Below, piece after piece: positions 43,435 to 53,266 of a stretch of DNA of 63,226 bases (position 1 is its first letter; each line of letters starts with the position of its first letter). The stretch comes from Paenibacillus dendrobii (GTDB lineage Bacteria > Bacillota > Bacilli > Paenibacillales > Paenibacillaceae): assembly GCF_009807035.1 (NCBI RefSeq), contig NZ_WUBI01000009.1, forward strand, positions 1-63,226, in the 5' to 3' direction. The translations under genes and the position numbers were made by a program. The notes under the pieces were generated by a model. The model made no database searches. It saw nothing but the letters and a program-made list of their open reading frames with translations, and was not told the DNA's origin.

Positions 43435-44616
43435 ATGAATAAAAAGTCTGTACGTGATGTGGAAGTAAACGGCAAACGCGTTTTTGTACGCGTGGATTTC
43501 AACGTGCCATTGGAAGACGGCAAAATCACTGACGATACGCGCATTCGCGAAACGCTGCCAACGATCAAGTACTTGATCGAAAACGGTGCAAAAGTAATCT
43601 TGGCGAGCCATATGGGCCGTCCAAAAGGTCAATTTGTGGACTCCATGCGCTTGACTCCTGCGGCTGAGCGTCTGTCCGAACTGCTCGGCAAACCGGTCGT
43701 TAAAGCAGACGAAGCCGTAGGCGAAGCTGTTAAAGCCGAGATCGCGAAAATGCAAAACGGCGACGTGCTGCTGCTTGAAAACGTGCGTTTCTACCCTGGT
43801 GAAGAGAAGAATGATCCGGAACTGGCGAAGCAATTTGCTGAACTTGCGGATCTGTTCGTCAACGACGCATTTGGCGCCGCTCACCGTGCGCACGCTTCTA
43901 CTGAAGGCATCGCGCATTTCCTGCCGGCGGTTTCCGGTCTTTTGATGGAAAAAGAATTGTCTGTATTGGGCAAAGCTCTTTCCAATCCTGAGCGTCCTTT
44001 CACAGCCATTATCGGCGGATCGAAAGTAAAGGATAAAATTGACGTGATCGACAACCTGCTGAACATTGCAGACAACGTACTGATCGGCGGCGGACTGTCC
44101 TACACCTTCATGAAGGCTCAAGGATACGAAATTGGCTTGTCCCTGTGCGATAATGATAAACTGGACGTAGCGCTCGGATTTATCCAAAAAGCAAAGGATC
44201 TCGGCAAGAACTTCCTGCTTCCGGTTGACATCGTGATTGCAGACGACTTCAAAGCGGATGCGAACGTAGAGATCGTTGAAGTGGGCAACATCCCTGAGAA
44301 ATGGGAAGGCGTGGATATCGGACCGAAAACCCGCGCTAAATATGCCGAAGTGATCAAAAACTCCAAGCTGGTCGTATGGAACGGACCGATGGGCGTATTC
44401 GAAATCGATCCATTTTCTAACGGTACGCGCGAAGTGGCTGAAGCCTGCGCAACTACAGAAGGCTATACCATTATCGGCGGCGGCGATTCTGCTGCGGCAA
44501 CAGAGAAATTCCATCTGGCTGACAAAATGGACCATATCTCCACAGGCGGCGGCGCTTCGCTGGAGTTCATGGAAGGCAAGGCGCTTCCTGGCGTCGTAGC
44601 CCTGAACGATAAGTAA
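43435..44616 (+). CDS. pgk: Phosphoglycerate kinase
   Basis: Transfers phosphate from 1,3-bisphosphoglycerate to ADP. 393 residues, normal length. Signature KRVFVRVDFNVPLEDG near the N-terminus, ASHMGRPKG, and the nucleotide-binding GGGDSAAA near 370. ATG 43435 has CGGAGGAACG before it; an in-frame ATG at 43414 is too early. Confidence 0.96.
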   Translation: MNKKSVRDVEVNGKRVFVRVDFNVPLEDGKITDDTRIRETLPTIKYLIENGAKVILASHMGRPKGQFVDSMRLTPAAERLSELLGKPVVKADEAVGEAVKAEIAKMQNGDVLLLENVRFYPGEEKNDPELAKQFAELADLFVNDAFGAAHRAHASTEGIAHFLPAVSGLLMEKELSVLGKALSNPERPFTAIIGGSKVKDKIDVIDNLLNIADNVLIGGGLSYTFMKAQGYEIGLSLCDNDKLDVALGFIQKAKDLGKNFLLPVDIVIADDFKADANVEIVEVGNIPEKWEGVDIGPKTRAKYAEVIKNSKLVVWNGPMGVFEIDPFSNGTREVAEACATTEGYTIIGGGDSAAATEKFHLADKMDHISTGGGASLEFMEGKALPGVVALNDK

Positions 44617-44714
44617 ATCCGAGTAGTGTAGGTATAAGGGTTTTGCAATCATCTTGCAGAGCGGCGAGTGGAACCTGTATTGCAAAACCCTGACTTAAGA
44701 AGGAGTTGAAACAA

Positions 44715-45467
44715 TTGAGAACACCAATCATCGCTGGCAACTGGAAAATGTTTAAAACCGTTCCTGAAGCCAAGGCATTCATCGAAGAAGTAAAAGGCAA
44801 AGCGGAAGTGAACGGCGTGGAAAGCGTCATTTGCGCACCATTCACGAACCTTCCGGCTCTCGTTGAAGCGGTTAAAGGGACCTCCATCAAAATCGGCGCC
44901 CAAAACTTGCACTTCGAAGACAACGGTGCGTATACCGGTGAAATCAGCGGCGAAATGCTGAAGGATCTGGGCGTGGACTATGTGATCATCGGCCACTCCG
45001 AGCGCCGTGCTTATTTTGCGGAAACCGACGAAACGGTGAACAAGAAGATGCATGCGGCATTCCGCCACGGACTGACTCCGATCGTATGCGTAGGCGAAAA
45101 GCTCGAAGAGCGCGAAGCCGGCCAAACAAAGGATGTTTGCAAGGTGCAAACGGAAGCAGCTTTCCAAGGTCTGTCCGCAGATCAAGCGGCTGAAGCTGTC
45201 ATTGCTTACGAACCGATCTGGGCAATCGGAACCGGGAAATCTTCAACAGCACAGGATGCGAACGAAGTCATTTCCTATATCCGTGAACTGGTGAAAGGAT
45301 TGTATGGAGAAGAAGTAGCAAACAAGGTACGCATTCAATACGGCGGCAGCGTGAAGCCTGAGAATGTAGCTGAGTACATGGGCCAAAGTGATATCGACGG
45401 CGCTCTTGTCGGCGGTGCCAGCTTGCAGCCTGCTTCGTACATCCAGCTCGTCGAGGGGGCGAAGTAA
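44715..45467 (+). CDS. tpiA: Triosephosphate isomerase
   Basis: Interconverts dihydroxyacetone phosphate and glyceraldehyde 3-phosphate. 250 residues. Active-site residues are visible: GNWKM with the catalytic Lys near 13, GHSERR with His, and the signature AYEPIWAIGTGK with Glu. It uses a TTG start at 44715, 9 nt after AAGGAG; another TTG at 44706 abuts the ribosome binding site. Confidence 0.95.
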   Translation: MRTPIIAGNWKMFKTVPEAKAFIEEVKGKAEVNGVESVICAPFTNLPALVEAVKGTSIKIGAQNLHFEDNGAYTGEISGEMLKDLGVDYVIIGHSERRAYFAETDETVNKKMHAAFRHGLTPIVCVGEKLEEREAGQTKDVCKVQTEAAFQGLSADQAAEAVIAYEPIWAIGTGKSSTAQDANEVISYIRELVKGLYGEEVANKVRIQYGGSVKPENVAEYMGQSDIDGALVGGASLQPASYIQLVEGAK

Positions 45468-45468
45468 G

Positions 45469-47013
45469 ATGACCGCACCTAAACCTGTAGCATTGATCAT
45501 CATGGACGGATTCGGTCTTCGCGGCACGGAAGAAGGCAACGCAGTTGCTCAAGCCAACAAGCCTAACTATGACCGTCTGAGAGCAAAATACCCGCATACA
45601 ACGCTTACAGCTTGCGGCGAAGCCGTGGGTTTGCCGGCAGGTCAAATGGGCAACTCCGAAGTGGGCCATTTGAACATCGGCGCAGGACGCGTTGTATATC
45701 AGGATTTGACCCGTATTTCGAAGTCGATCCGTGAAGGTGAGTTCTTCGGCAACCCGACGCTCGTTGAAGCCGTACGTGCTGCCAAAAATAGCGGCAAGAA
45801 GCTTCATCTGTACGGACTTCTGTCCGACGGCGGCGTGCACAGCCACATTGAGCATCTGTTTGCTATGCTGGATCTTGCGAAGAAAGAGGAAATGCATGAA
45901 GTTTACATTCACGCTTTCCTTGACGGACGCGACGTATCTCCGGACTCCGGCAAGAAGTTCATCGAAGCGCTTCAAGCCAAAATCAAAGAAGTGGGCGTCG
46001 GCAAAATCGCGACCGTTCAAGGCCGTTATTATGCGATGGACCGCGACAAGCGCTGGGAGCGCGTAGAGAAGTCCTACCGTGCCATCGTGTACGGAGACGG
46101 ACCTAAATACACGGATCCTTTGGAAGCTGTCACAGAATCCTACAACAAATCAGTATTCGATGAGTTCGTAGAGCCTACGGTCATCGTGGACGAGAATGGT
46201 CAGCCGGTATCGCTCGTGGAAAGCGGCGACTCTGTCGTATTCCTGAACTTCCGCCCAGACCGTGCCATCCAGCTGTCCCAAGTGTTCACGAACAAGGATT
46301 TCCGCGGCTTTGACCGGGGTCCGAAGTTCCCTGAGAACCTTCATTTTGTATGTTTGACGCTCTTCAGCGAGACAGTGGAAGGGTTTGTGGCTTACGAGCC
46401 GAAAAACCTGGACAATACGCTGGGCGAAGTGCTCGTGCAGCAGGGCAAAAAGCAGCTTCGTATTGCGGAAACCGAAAAGTACCCGCATGTAACCTTCTTC
46501 TTCAGCGGAGGACGCGACGTTGAGCTTCCGGGCGAAACGCGTATCTTGATCAACTCGCCGAAGGTTGCGACCTATGACCTTCAGCCTGAGATGAGCGCTT
46601 ATGAAGTGGCAGATGCTTGCGTGAAGGAAATTGAAGCAGATAAGCATGACGCGATTATCCTGAACTTTGCCAATCCGGACATGGTTGGACACTCCGGCAT
46701 GCTGGAGCCAACGATCAAGGCGGTTGAAGTAACGGATGAATGCATGGGTAAAGTAGTAGATGCCGTGATCGCCAAAGGCGGGGTTGCGATCATTATCGCG
46801 GACCACGGAAACGCCGACATGGTGTTTGACGAAGAGGGAAGACCTTTTACAGCACATACGACCAACCCGGTACCGTTCATTTTGACGGCGGATAACGTAA
46901 CTTTGCGTGAGGAAGGCATCCTGGCCGATGTGGCTCCAACCATTCTCGACCTGATGCAGCTGCCGAAGCCTGCCGAAATGACTGGAGAATCGATGATTGC
47001 AAGCCGCAAATAA
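45469..47013 (+). CDS. gpmI: 2,3-bisphosphoglycerate-independent phosphoglycerate mutase
   Basis: Manganese enzyme that converts 3- to 2-phosphoglycerate. 514 residues. Metal-binding LIIMDGFGL near 9-17, phospho-Ser in GNSEVGHLNIGAGR near 63, and the C-terminal metal site IADHGNADMV. The ATG lies one base after the tpiA stop, with GAGGGGGCG inside tpiA as ribosome binding site. The open frame extends backward into tpiA, but that part is not conserved. Confidence 0.95.
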   Translation: MTAPKPVALIIMDGFGLRGTEEGNAVAQANKPNYDRLRAKYPHTTLTACGEAVGLPAGQMGNSEVGHLNIGAGRVVYQDLTRISKSIREGEFFGNPTLVEAVRAAKNSGKKLHLYGLLSDGGVHSHIEHLFAMLDLAKKEEMHEVYIHAFLDGRDVSPDSGKKFIEALQAKIKEVGVGKIATVQGRYYAMDRDKRWERVEKSYRAIVYGDGPKYTDPLEAVTESYNKSVFDEFVEPTVIVDENGQPVSLVESGDSVVFLNFRPDRAIQLSQVFTNKDFRGFDRGPKFPENLHFVCLTLFSETVEGFVAYEPKNLDNTLGEVLVQQGKKQLRIAETEKYPHVTFFFSGGRDVELPGETRILINSPKVATYDLQPEMSAYEVADACVKEIEADKHDAIILNFANPDMVGHSGMLEPTIKAVEVTDECMGKVVDAVIAKGGVAIIIADHGNADMVFDEEGRPFTAHTTNPVPFILTADNVTLREEGILADVAPTILDLMQLPKPAEMTGESMIASRK

Positions 47014-47080
47014 GCGGTATAATGATATAGATGTGTTTTACACCTGGACTAAATATGAATGACAAAGGAGAACAAGTACT

Positions 47081-48367
47081 ATGACTATTATTTCTGACGT
47101 GTACGCACGCGAAGTCCTCGACTCCCGCGGCAACCCGACTGTTGAAGTTGAAGTTTATCTGGAATCCGGCGCTATGGGCCGCGCGATCGTTCCATCCGGC
47201 GCTTCCACAGGCGCTCACGAGGCTGTTGAGCTTCGCGATGGCGACAAAGACCGTTACCTCGGCAAAGGCGTTCTGAACGCTGTTAACAACGTAAACGAAC
47301 TCATCGCTCCCGAAGTGATCGGCATGGACGCTCTGGACCAGCTCGGCATCGACAAGTTGATGATCAAACTGGACGGAACTCCAAACAAAGGCAAACTCGG
47401 CGCAAACGCGATCCTGGCCGTTTCCATGGCTACTGCCCGTGCAGCAGCTGACGCTTTGGACCTGCCGCTGTATGTATACCTCGGCGGATTCAACGCGAAA
47501 CAACTGCCTGTACCTATGATGAACATCGTTAACGGCGGCGCTCATGCCGACAATAACGTAGACGTGCAAGAATTCATGGTTCTGCCTGTTGGCGCTCCTA
47601 CGTTCAAAGAAGCACTTCGCACAGGCGCTGAAATCTTCCACAGCTTGAAATCCGTACTTAAATCCAAGGGTCTGAACACAGCTGTTGGCGACGAAGGCGG
47701 TTTTGCACCGAACTTCACTTCCAACGAAGATGCACTCAGCTCTATTATCGAAGCGATCGAAAAAGCCGGTTACAAACCAGGCGTTGACGTATTCCTCGGT
47801 ATGGACGTAGCGTCTACTGAATTCTACAAAGATGGCAAATACCATCTCGAAGGCGAAGGCAAATCCTTCACTTCCTCCGAATTCGTTGACCTGCTCGTAT
47901 CTTGGGTTGATAAATACCCGATCATCACCATCGAAGATGGATGCTCCGAGGATGACTGGGAAGGCTGGAAACTTCTTACCGAGAAGCTCGGCAACAAAAT
48001 CCAACTCGTTGGTGACGACCTGTTCGTTACAAACACAGAGCGCCTAGGCAAAGGTATCGATGAAGGCATCGGTAACTCCATCTTGATCAAAGTGAACCAA
48101 ATCGGTACATTGACTGAAACCTTTGATGCGATCGAAATGGCAAAACGTGCTGGCTACACTGCTGTTATCTCCCACCGTTCCGGTGAGTCCGAAGACAGCA
48201 CCATTGCTGACATCGCTGTTGCAACCAATGCAGGCCAAATCAAAACGGGTGCACCTTCCCGTACCGACCGTATCGCGAAGTACAACCAATTGCTCCGCAT
48301 CGAGGACGAATTGGCTGAACTGGCTCAATACAACGGCCTGAAATCCTTCTACAACCTGAAAAGATAA
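47081..48367 (+). CDS. eno: Enolase
   Basis: Converts 2-phosphoglycerate to phosphoenolpyruvate. 428 residues. N-terminal AREVLDSRGNPTVEVEV, Mg-binding residues in ITIEDGCSEDDWEGW and LVGDDLFVTN, and the signature ILIKVNQIGTLTET. Strongly biased codon use. Last gene of the glycolytic cluster. Confidence 0.96.
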   Translation: MTIISDVYAREVLDSRGNPTVEVEVYLESGAMGRAIVPSGASTGAHEAVELRDGDKDRYLGKGVLNAVNNVNELIAPEVIGMDALDQLGIDKLMIKLDGTPNKGKLGANAILAVSMATARAAADALDLPLYVYLGGFNAKQLPVPMMNIVNGGAHADNNVDVQEFMVLPVGAPTFKEALRTGAEIFHSLKSVLKSKGLNTAVGDEGGFAPNFTSNEDALSSIIEAIEKAGYKPGVDVFLGMDVASTEFYKDGKYHLEGEGKSFTSSEFVDLLVSWVDKYPIITIEDGCSEDDWEGWKLLTEKLGNKIQLVGDDLFVTNTERLGKGIDEGIGNSILIKVNQIGTLTETFDAIEMAKRAGYTAVISHRSGESEDSTIADIAVATNAGQIKTGAPSRTDRIAKYNQLLRIEDELAELAQYNGLKSFYNLKR

Positions 48368-48392
48368 TACAGCCTTTGCGCTGTAATTCAGA

Positions 48393-48429
48393 AAGTCGTC
48401 CCGGCAGGAATGCCAGGGCGGCTTTTTTT
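48393..48429 (+). terminator. Terminator after eno
   Basis: AGTCGTCCCGGC pairs, with one mismatch and G-T pairs, with GCCAGGGCGGCT; seven T follow. Confidence 0.88.
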
Positions 48430-48581
48430 GTATCAAGAAGAGGGGGAAGTCCTTGTTTTAGGAAATGGGCTATGGTACAATAAAAATGCTGTTTTATGGA
48501 CGAATACTTAGCATTCATGAACAAGGATTTAGAATTATTCAAACATAGAATGATGTTTAAGCCATTTAGGAGGTGGAACGA

Positions 48582-48815
48582 ATGGATATCTTATTGAAAG
48601 TGCTGCTTGTGATTTTCTCTGTCGCTCTAATTGCGGTTGTTCTTTTGCAGAAAGGGAAAAGCGCAGGTCTGGCCGGTGCCATCTCCGGTGGCGCAGAACA
48701 TCTTTTCGGAAAAACAAAGGCTCGTGGCATGGACTTGGTCCTGCAGCGCGTGACCGTGGTTGTGGCAGCTTGTTTCTTTATCTTGGCCATTCTTACGGCT
48801 GTCTTCGCGAAATAA
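48582..48815 (+). CDS. secG: Preprotein translocase subunit SecG
   Basis: Small membrane protein of 77 residues that assists SecYE in protein export. Two hydrophobic helices (LLKVLLVIFSVALIAVVLLQ and VTVVVAACFFILAILTAVF) flank the conserved loop GKSAGLAGAISGGAEHLFGK. A GTG three codons earlier lies within the ribosome binding site TTAGGAGG, so ATG 48582 is used. Confidence 0.94.
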   Translation: MDILLKVLLVIFSVALIAVVLLQKGKSAGLAGAISGGAEHLFGKTKARGMDLVLQRVTVVVAACFFILAILTAVFAK

Positions 48816-48830
48816 CATAGCTGGTCTTTG

Positions 48831-48871
48831 AAAACCTTCGCTCTTGCAATGAAGAAGAGCGGGGGTTTTTT
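48831..48871 (+). terminator. Terminator after secG
   Basis: AAAACC...CGCTCTT pairs with AAGAGCG...GGTTTT around GCAATGAAG; six T end the stem. Confidence 0.85.
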
Positions 48872-49054
48872 GATATATAGCGATAATTTTGCTGATGTTG
48901 TCTTTGAAGGCATGTAAGCGGCAAGCAGGGATGCAAACGATTAAATTCGTGTATACTAGGGTATGTGTATACTAAGCGGCAAAACATTCTGATTGAATAC
49001 ATAGATACTTGCGGAAGGCATACTCCTACCTGCGAGTCAACCGAGGAGATAACC

Positions 49055-51772
49055 ATGATAACGGAACAATCCATACTAGAATTGATGCAAGCACCGGACT
49101 ATAAACCCATGACGTATCAGGAACTGGAGAAGCATTTTGCGATCTCCGATGCAGTGGAATTCAAGGAATTCCTGAAACTGCTGAACACGCTCGAGCAGGA
49201 AGGTAAAGTCATGATGACGCGCACGGACCGGTATGGTCTCCCTGAGCGCTTGGACTTTCTGCGCGGACGGCTGCAGGTTCATGCCAAGGGCTTTGGATTC
49301 CTGATCCCCGAGGATAAGGAACACCCTGACGTATATATCGGAGCCCATGATCTGCTGAGCGCCATGAACGGTGATACGGTGCTTGCCCGAATTACGACAC
49401 GAGGGCCTGCTGGAGGCAAATTGGAAGGCGAGGTCGTCAAAATCATCACTCGCGCCACGAGTCAGGTGGTAGGTGTGTTCCAGGGGCATGAAGCATACGG
49501 CTTTGTGCTGCCTGACGACAAGCGGATCGTCCGCGATATTTTCATCCCGAAGGAATCGACCAAAGGAGCTGTGGATGGCGATAAGGTCGTCGTGCACATC
49601 GTAAATTATCCGGAAGGCCGTTCGGCTGCTGAAGGCGAAGTCATCGAGGTCCTGGGGCACAAGGATGATCCAGGGGTGGACATCCTCTCTATTATTCGGA
49701 AGCACCAGCTTCCGGAAGGTTTTCCGGAAGAAGTGATGGAAGAAGCAGAGAATGCTCCAGATTCGATTACGGAAGAAGAAATTGAGAAGCAGGGACGCCG
49801 CGATCTGCGCGGCAAGACAATCGTTACTATTGATGGCGAGGATGCCAAGGATCTGGATGATGCCGTTAACGTAGAACGCTTGGAGAACGGACATTACCGT
49901 CTTGGCGTTCATATTGCCGATGTCGGCTACTATGTACGGGAGAACTCTGAGCTCGACAAGGAAGCTTATAATCGCGGATGCAGCGTGTATCTCGTTGACC
50001 GGGTTATTCCAATGCTGCCTCACCGTCTGTCGAACGGCATCTGCAGCTTGAATCCGCAGGTGGATCGTCTCACCCTTTCCTGTGAGATGGAGTTCGACGA
50101 GCATATGAAGGTCGTGAAGCATGACGTGTTCACGAGCGTGATCAAGACCAAGGAACGTATGACCTATAACAATGTGCGCAAGATCCTTGAGGATGAAGAG
50201 CCGGAATTGATGGAGCGCTATAAGGATCTCGTGGATGACTTCCGACTGATGAAAGAAATCGCGTTAAAACTTCGTTCGAAACGTATGAACAGAGGCGCGG
50301 TCGATTTTGACTTCGTGGAATCGAAGGTCATCGTGGACGAAAACGGCAAGCCGGTCGATATCGTGAAGCGCGAGCGCTCGATCGCTGAGCAGATCATCGA
50401 GGAATTCATGCTGGCAGCCAACGAAACGGTTGCGGAGCATTTCCACTGGCTGAAGGTGCCGTTCATATACCGGATTCACGAAAATCCGGATCCGGAGAAA
50501 CTGCAGAACTTCATGGCATTTGCCGAGAACTTCGGCTTTCATGTCAAAGGCCGGGGCAACGCGATACATCCGCGTGCACTGCAGAATCTCCTGGAGGAAA
50601 TCAAGGATACCAAGGAACAGACGGTCATCAGTACGATGATGCTTCGTTCCATGAAGCAGGCGAAATACGATGCGGATATGTCAGGCCACTTTGGTCTGGC
50701 GGCTGAATTCTATTCGCACTTCACGTCTCCGATCCGCCGTTACCCTGACCTTGTCATTCACCGCGTTATCCGCGAGGTGATTGAGAGCAACAATGTGCTC
50801 TCCGAGAAACGGCAGGAGTACTTGGGATCCCGGATGCCGGAGATTGCTAAGCATTCTTCCGAGCGCGAACGCGTGGCTGTGGAAGCAGAACGTGACACTG
50901 ATCAGCTGAAGAAGGCCGAGTATATGCTGGATAAGGTCGGCGAGGAATTCGAAGGCATGATCAGCAGCGTGACGAACTTCGGCATGTTCATCGAGTTGCC
51001 GAATACGGTAGAAGGCCTCATCCGTCTGGCGGCCCTGACGGACGACTATTATAACTTCGACGAAAAGTCGATGTCGCTCATCGGTGAGCGCACCTCGAAA
51101 GTATTCCGTATCGGGGACGAGATCAAGATCCGTGTGGCACGCGTCAACATGGACGACCATACCATCGACTTCGAGCTGCTGGATATGAAGCCGCGCCGCG
51201 AACGCAATCGCGGTGGCGGATTTGGCGGCCGTGGCGGTGAGCGCGGCGGCGATAAGGGTGGTTTTGCACGCGGCGGCGGTCGCGGCAAGAAGTCGGGTGA
51301 AGGCAAAGCGGGCCGTCCAGGCAAGCGAGAGCGCTCGGCCGCAGGCGCAGCCGGGGAGGCTGCTGCTGGTAAGGGTAATGCGAGCACAGGAGCGTCCGCA
51401 GGCAAGCGCGGCAAACGCGGCGGCGGTGCTGGAGGCGGCGGACGCGGCCCGGCAGCGACGGATGCGAGCGTCGAAGCAAAACGCCCGATGACATTCGGAT
51501 TCGGCTCGGGCAAAGGCGGCTACAACTCGCCTGCGCAGGGCGAGAATAGCGGTAGCGGACGAAAGAAGAAAACGTCCGGCAGCGGCATTTTCATCGGTGA
51601 AGGCGGAACTCCTGCCGAAGGTGGACGTCGTCGTAAGAATAACGGCGGTGAACAGGAAGCCGGAGGCAACGCAGCACCAAACAATGGCGAAGGTGGTTTC
51701 CGCAAGCGCAAGAAGAAAAAGGGCGCTGGCAAGAACAGCACCGCGGCTTTTGTAAGGAAGAATAAAAAGTAA
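49055..51772 (+). CDS. rnr: Ribonuclease R with a long basic Gly-rich tail
   Basis: 3'-5' exoribonuclease that degrades structured RNA and works with tmRNA on trapped messages. 905 residues: N-terminal HTH-like region (~1-75), two cold-shock domains (~75-230), RNB catalytic domain (~250-580, with DDAVNVERL and the IADVGYYV metal-binding site), S1 domain (~630-710, EEFEGMISSVTNFGMFIEL). From about 711 a tail of some 195 residues follows, rich in Gly, Arg, Lys and Ala with RGG-like pieces. B. subtilis RNase R has about 780 residues, so this tail is long. ATG 49055 is chosen for GAGGAG upstream. smpB and ssrA follow. Confidence 0.95.
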   Translation: MITEQSILELMQAPDYKPMTYQELEKHFAISDAVEFKEFLKLLNTLEQEGKVMMTRTDRYGLPERLDFLRGRLQVHAKGFGFLIPEDKEHPDVYIGAHDLLSAMNGDTVLARITTRGPAGGKLEGEVVKIITRATSQVVGVFQGHEAYGFVLPDDKRIVRDIFIPKESTKGAVDGDKVVVHIVNYPEGRSAAEGEVIEVLGHKDDPGVDILSIIRKHQLPEGFPEEVMEEAENAPDSITEEEIEKQGRRDLRGKTIVTIDGEDAKDLDDAVNVERLENGHYRLGVHIADVGYYVRENSELDKEAYNRGCSVYLVDRVIPMLPHRLSNGICSLNPQVDRLTLSCEMEFDEHMKVVKHDVFTSVIKTKERMTYNNVRKILEDEEPELMERYKDLVDDFRLMKEIALKLRSKRMNRGAVDFDFVESKVIVDENGKPVDIVKRERSIAEQIIEEFMLAANETVAEHFHWLKVPFIYRIHENPDPEKLQNFMAFAENFGFHVKGRGNAIHPRALQNLLEEIKDTKEQTVISTMMLRSMKQAKYDADMSGHFGLAAEFYSHFTSPIRRYPDLVIHRVIREVIESNNVLSEKRQEYLGSRMPEIAKHSSERERVAVEAERDTDQLKKAEYMLDKVGEEFEGMISSVTNFGMFIELPNTVEGLIRLAALTDDYYNFDEKSMSLIGERTSKVFRIGDEIKIRVARVNMDDHTIDFELLDMKPRRERNRGGGFGGRGGERGGDKGGFARGGGRGKKSGEGKAGRPGKRERSAAGAAGEAAAGKGNASTGASAGKRGKRGGGAGGGGRGPAATDASVEAKRPMTFGFGSGKGGYNSPAQGENSGSGRKKKTSGSGIFIGEGGTPAEGGRRRKNNGGEQEAGGNAAPNNGEGGFRKRKKKKGAGKNSTAAFVRKNKK

Positions 51773-51929
51773 TTCTGCTGCAACCCATGTGCGCATTAAG
51801 AATGTGCGACGGGCTGTATGGGGGAGTATGCCATGCATGCCCGTGTCGTCGTAATGGGAAGCATTTCGCAGAAAAGAATTATATATATTGACGGCTTATT
51901 TTTGGCACAGGGCAGAGACTGTCTCCGCC

Positions 51930-51958
51930 TTGATTTTGCCCGAATCAGTTGATACAAT
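51930..51958 (+). promoter_or_regulatory. Candidate sigma-A promoter of smpB
   Basis: TTGATT (51930-51935), 17-nt spacer, TACAAT (51953-51958), 79 nt before smpB. The rest of 51773-52037 has no gene. Confidence 0.6.
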
Positions 51959-52037
51959 GGACTTCTGGTACGATGCGTCATGGTGATGCGGGCGACCGGG
52001 AGTCCGGCTATTTTGTAATGGGTGAGGAGTGAAGGAC

Positions 52038-52520
52038 ATGGGTGGTAAGAAGAGTGACGGGAAGGTACTAGCCCAGAACAAGAAAGCTTCCCATGATTAT
52101 TTCATCGAGGATACGTACGAGGCGGGCATGGTGCTGACCGGGACCGAGATCAAGTCGATCCGGAACGGGAAGGCCAACATCGGCGACGCTTTTGCGACGA
52201 TCCGTAATGGGGAAATTCATATTCACAACATGCACATCAGCCCGTTCGAGCAGGGCAACCGGAGCAATCCGACAGATCCGACGCGAACGCGTAAACTGTT
52301 GATGCATAAAGAGCAGATTCATAAGCTGCTGGGTCAATCCAAGCAGGACGGTTTCTCTATTGTTCCGCTGAAGATTTACATCCGCAACGGCTATGCCAAG
52401 CTGCTGCTGGGCCTTGGCCGCGGTAAGAAGCAGTATGACAAGCGTGAAACGGCTGCCAAGCGTGATGCACAGCGTGACATTCAGCGCGCACTACGCGAAA
52501 AACAGAAAATCGCGCGTTAA
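52038..52520 (+). CDS. smpB: SsrA-binding protein SmpB
   Basis: Binds tmRNA and brings it to stalled ribosomes. 160 residues. Family blocks: NKKASHDYFIEDTYEAGMVLTGTEIKSIR, EIHIHNMHISPF, and the C-terminal tail YDKRETAAKRDAQRDI that enters the mRNA channel. ATG 52038 has GAGGAG about 9 nt upstream. The partner RNA gene is 240 nt downstream. Confidence 0.96.
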   Translation: MGGKKSDGKVLAQNKKASHDYFIEDTYEAGMVLTGTEIKSIRNGKANIGDAFATIRNGEIHIHNMHISPFEQGNRSNPTDPTRTRKLLMHKEQIHKLLGQSKQDGFSIVPLKIYIRNGYAKLLLGLGRGKKQYDKRETAAKRDAQRDIQRALREKQKIAR

Positions 52521-52596
52521 CGCACGGTTAAGTGAAAGATCAACCAAGTTTAACCTGCATTTCCTGTATCCTCTGTGTCATTTTGGCCGGATGGTG

Positions 52597-52605
52597 TGAT
52601 ATAAT
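52597..52605 (+). promoter_or_regulatory. Extended -10 promoter before ssrA
   Basis: TGATATAAT is an extended -10 (TG-n-TATAAT); a weak -35 TGTCAT lies 18 nt upstream. A precursor would begin ~150 nt before the mature tmRNA. A second TATAAT at 52752-52757, right beside the mature end, is probably too close. The rest of 52521-52760 has no gene. Confidence 0.5.
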
Positions 52606-52760
52606 AAGTAATGTAAGAGGCGAGCTTAACACTTGATCTTTTACATGAATAGTGAATTTGCTTCTGATCATCCTTTCTTATGGAGGGAAAGGATGCGGAA
52701 TAGATTGCTTCTTATGCTGCAGAGCAGCTCATCTAATCCGAAGAAGCCCTTTATAATAAG

Positions 52761-53124
52761 GGGGCGTTCTTGGATTCGACGGGGATAGTTCGAGCATAGG
52801 TTGCGGGTAGTGGGGACGCGTCCACTTCATCAACGCTAAAGCCTATTAAACGGCAAACAACAAAACAACTACGCTTTAGCAGCTTAATAACCTGTTAGCG
52901 TGCTCCTACCTAGCATCGCCCATGTGACTAGGCTAGGGGCTAACAAGTAGTGGGATACGCCGCTTCGGTCTCCGCCTGGGGTCGACGGAAGAAGATAATC
53001 AGGCTGACCCTTTTGAGATCCGGTGACGGGGAGCTTGATTGGGTGACAACAAAACTGTCACTACACCCGTAGAAGCTTATGTGGCGTTGTCTTCGGACAG
53101 GGGTTCGACTCCCCTCGCCTCCAT
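52761..53124 (+). ncRNA. ssrA: Transfer-messenger RNA
   Basis: The 5' end GGGGGCG pairs with the 3' CGCCTCC to form the tRNA-like acceptor; GGTTCGACTCCC is the T-arm. The tag frame reads GKQQNNYALAA followed by TAATAA, ending in the usual ALAA degron. CCA is not encoded: the discriminator A (53124) is followed by TTA. It works with SmpB and RNase R, both encoded just upstream. Its 3' end is duplicated at 62528-62538. Confidence 0.95.
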
Positions 53125-53125
53125 T
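53115..53125 (+). repeat. Direct repeat, left copy (candidate attL) in the tmRNA 3' end
   Basis: CTCGCCTCCAT is identical to 62528-62538. In both places it is followed 4 nt later by AAAATCCACAACC and a matching hairpin. It has the position and form of an attachment site of a genomic island. Confidence 0.6.
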
Positions 53126-53129
53126 ATGA

Positions 53130-53161
53130 AAATCCACAACCTAATCGGTTGTGGATTTTTG
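53130..53161 (+). terminator. Terminator of ssrA
   Basis: AATCCACAACC pairs with GGTTGTGGATT around TAATC; T run follows. Near-copy at 62543-62576. Confidence 0.9.
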
Positions 53162-53266
53162 CTGTAACACTCTCGATTCATGATGGTATCAACTTTGCGA
53201 TTAATACTTTCAACACCGTTACGGCCAACTCCTTATAACTGATTTAAGGCTTTATTGTATGTAAGA

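Noticed and set aside
43384..44685. 433-residue minus-strand frame opposite pgk
   Set aside because: Shadow of pgk; no motif, no promoter, and pgk itself is certain.
46877..48004. 375-residue minus-strand frame opposite eno
   Set aside because: Shadow of the enolase gene with unusual composition.
50681..51838. 385-residue minus-strand frame opposite the RNase R tail
   Set aside because: Produced by the GC-rich Gly/Arg codons of the tail read backward; low-complexity Ala/Ser/Arg sequence.
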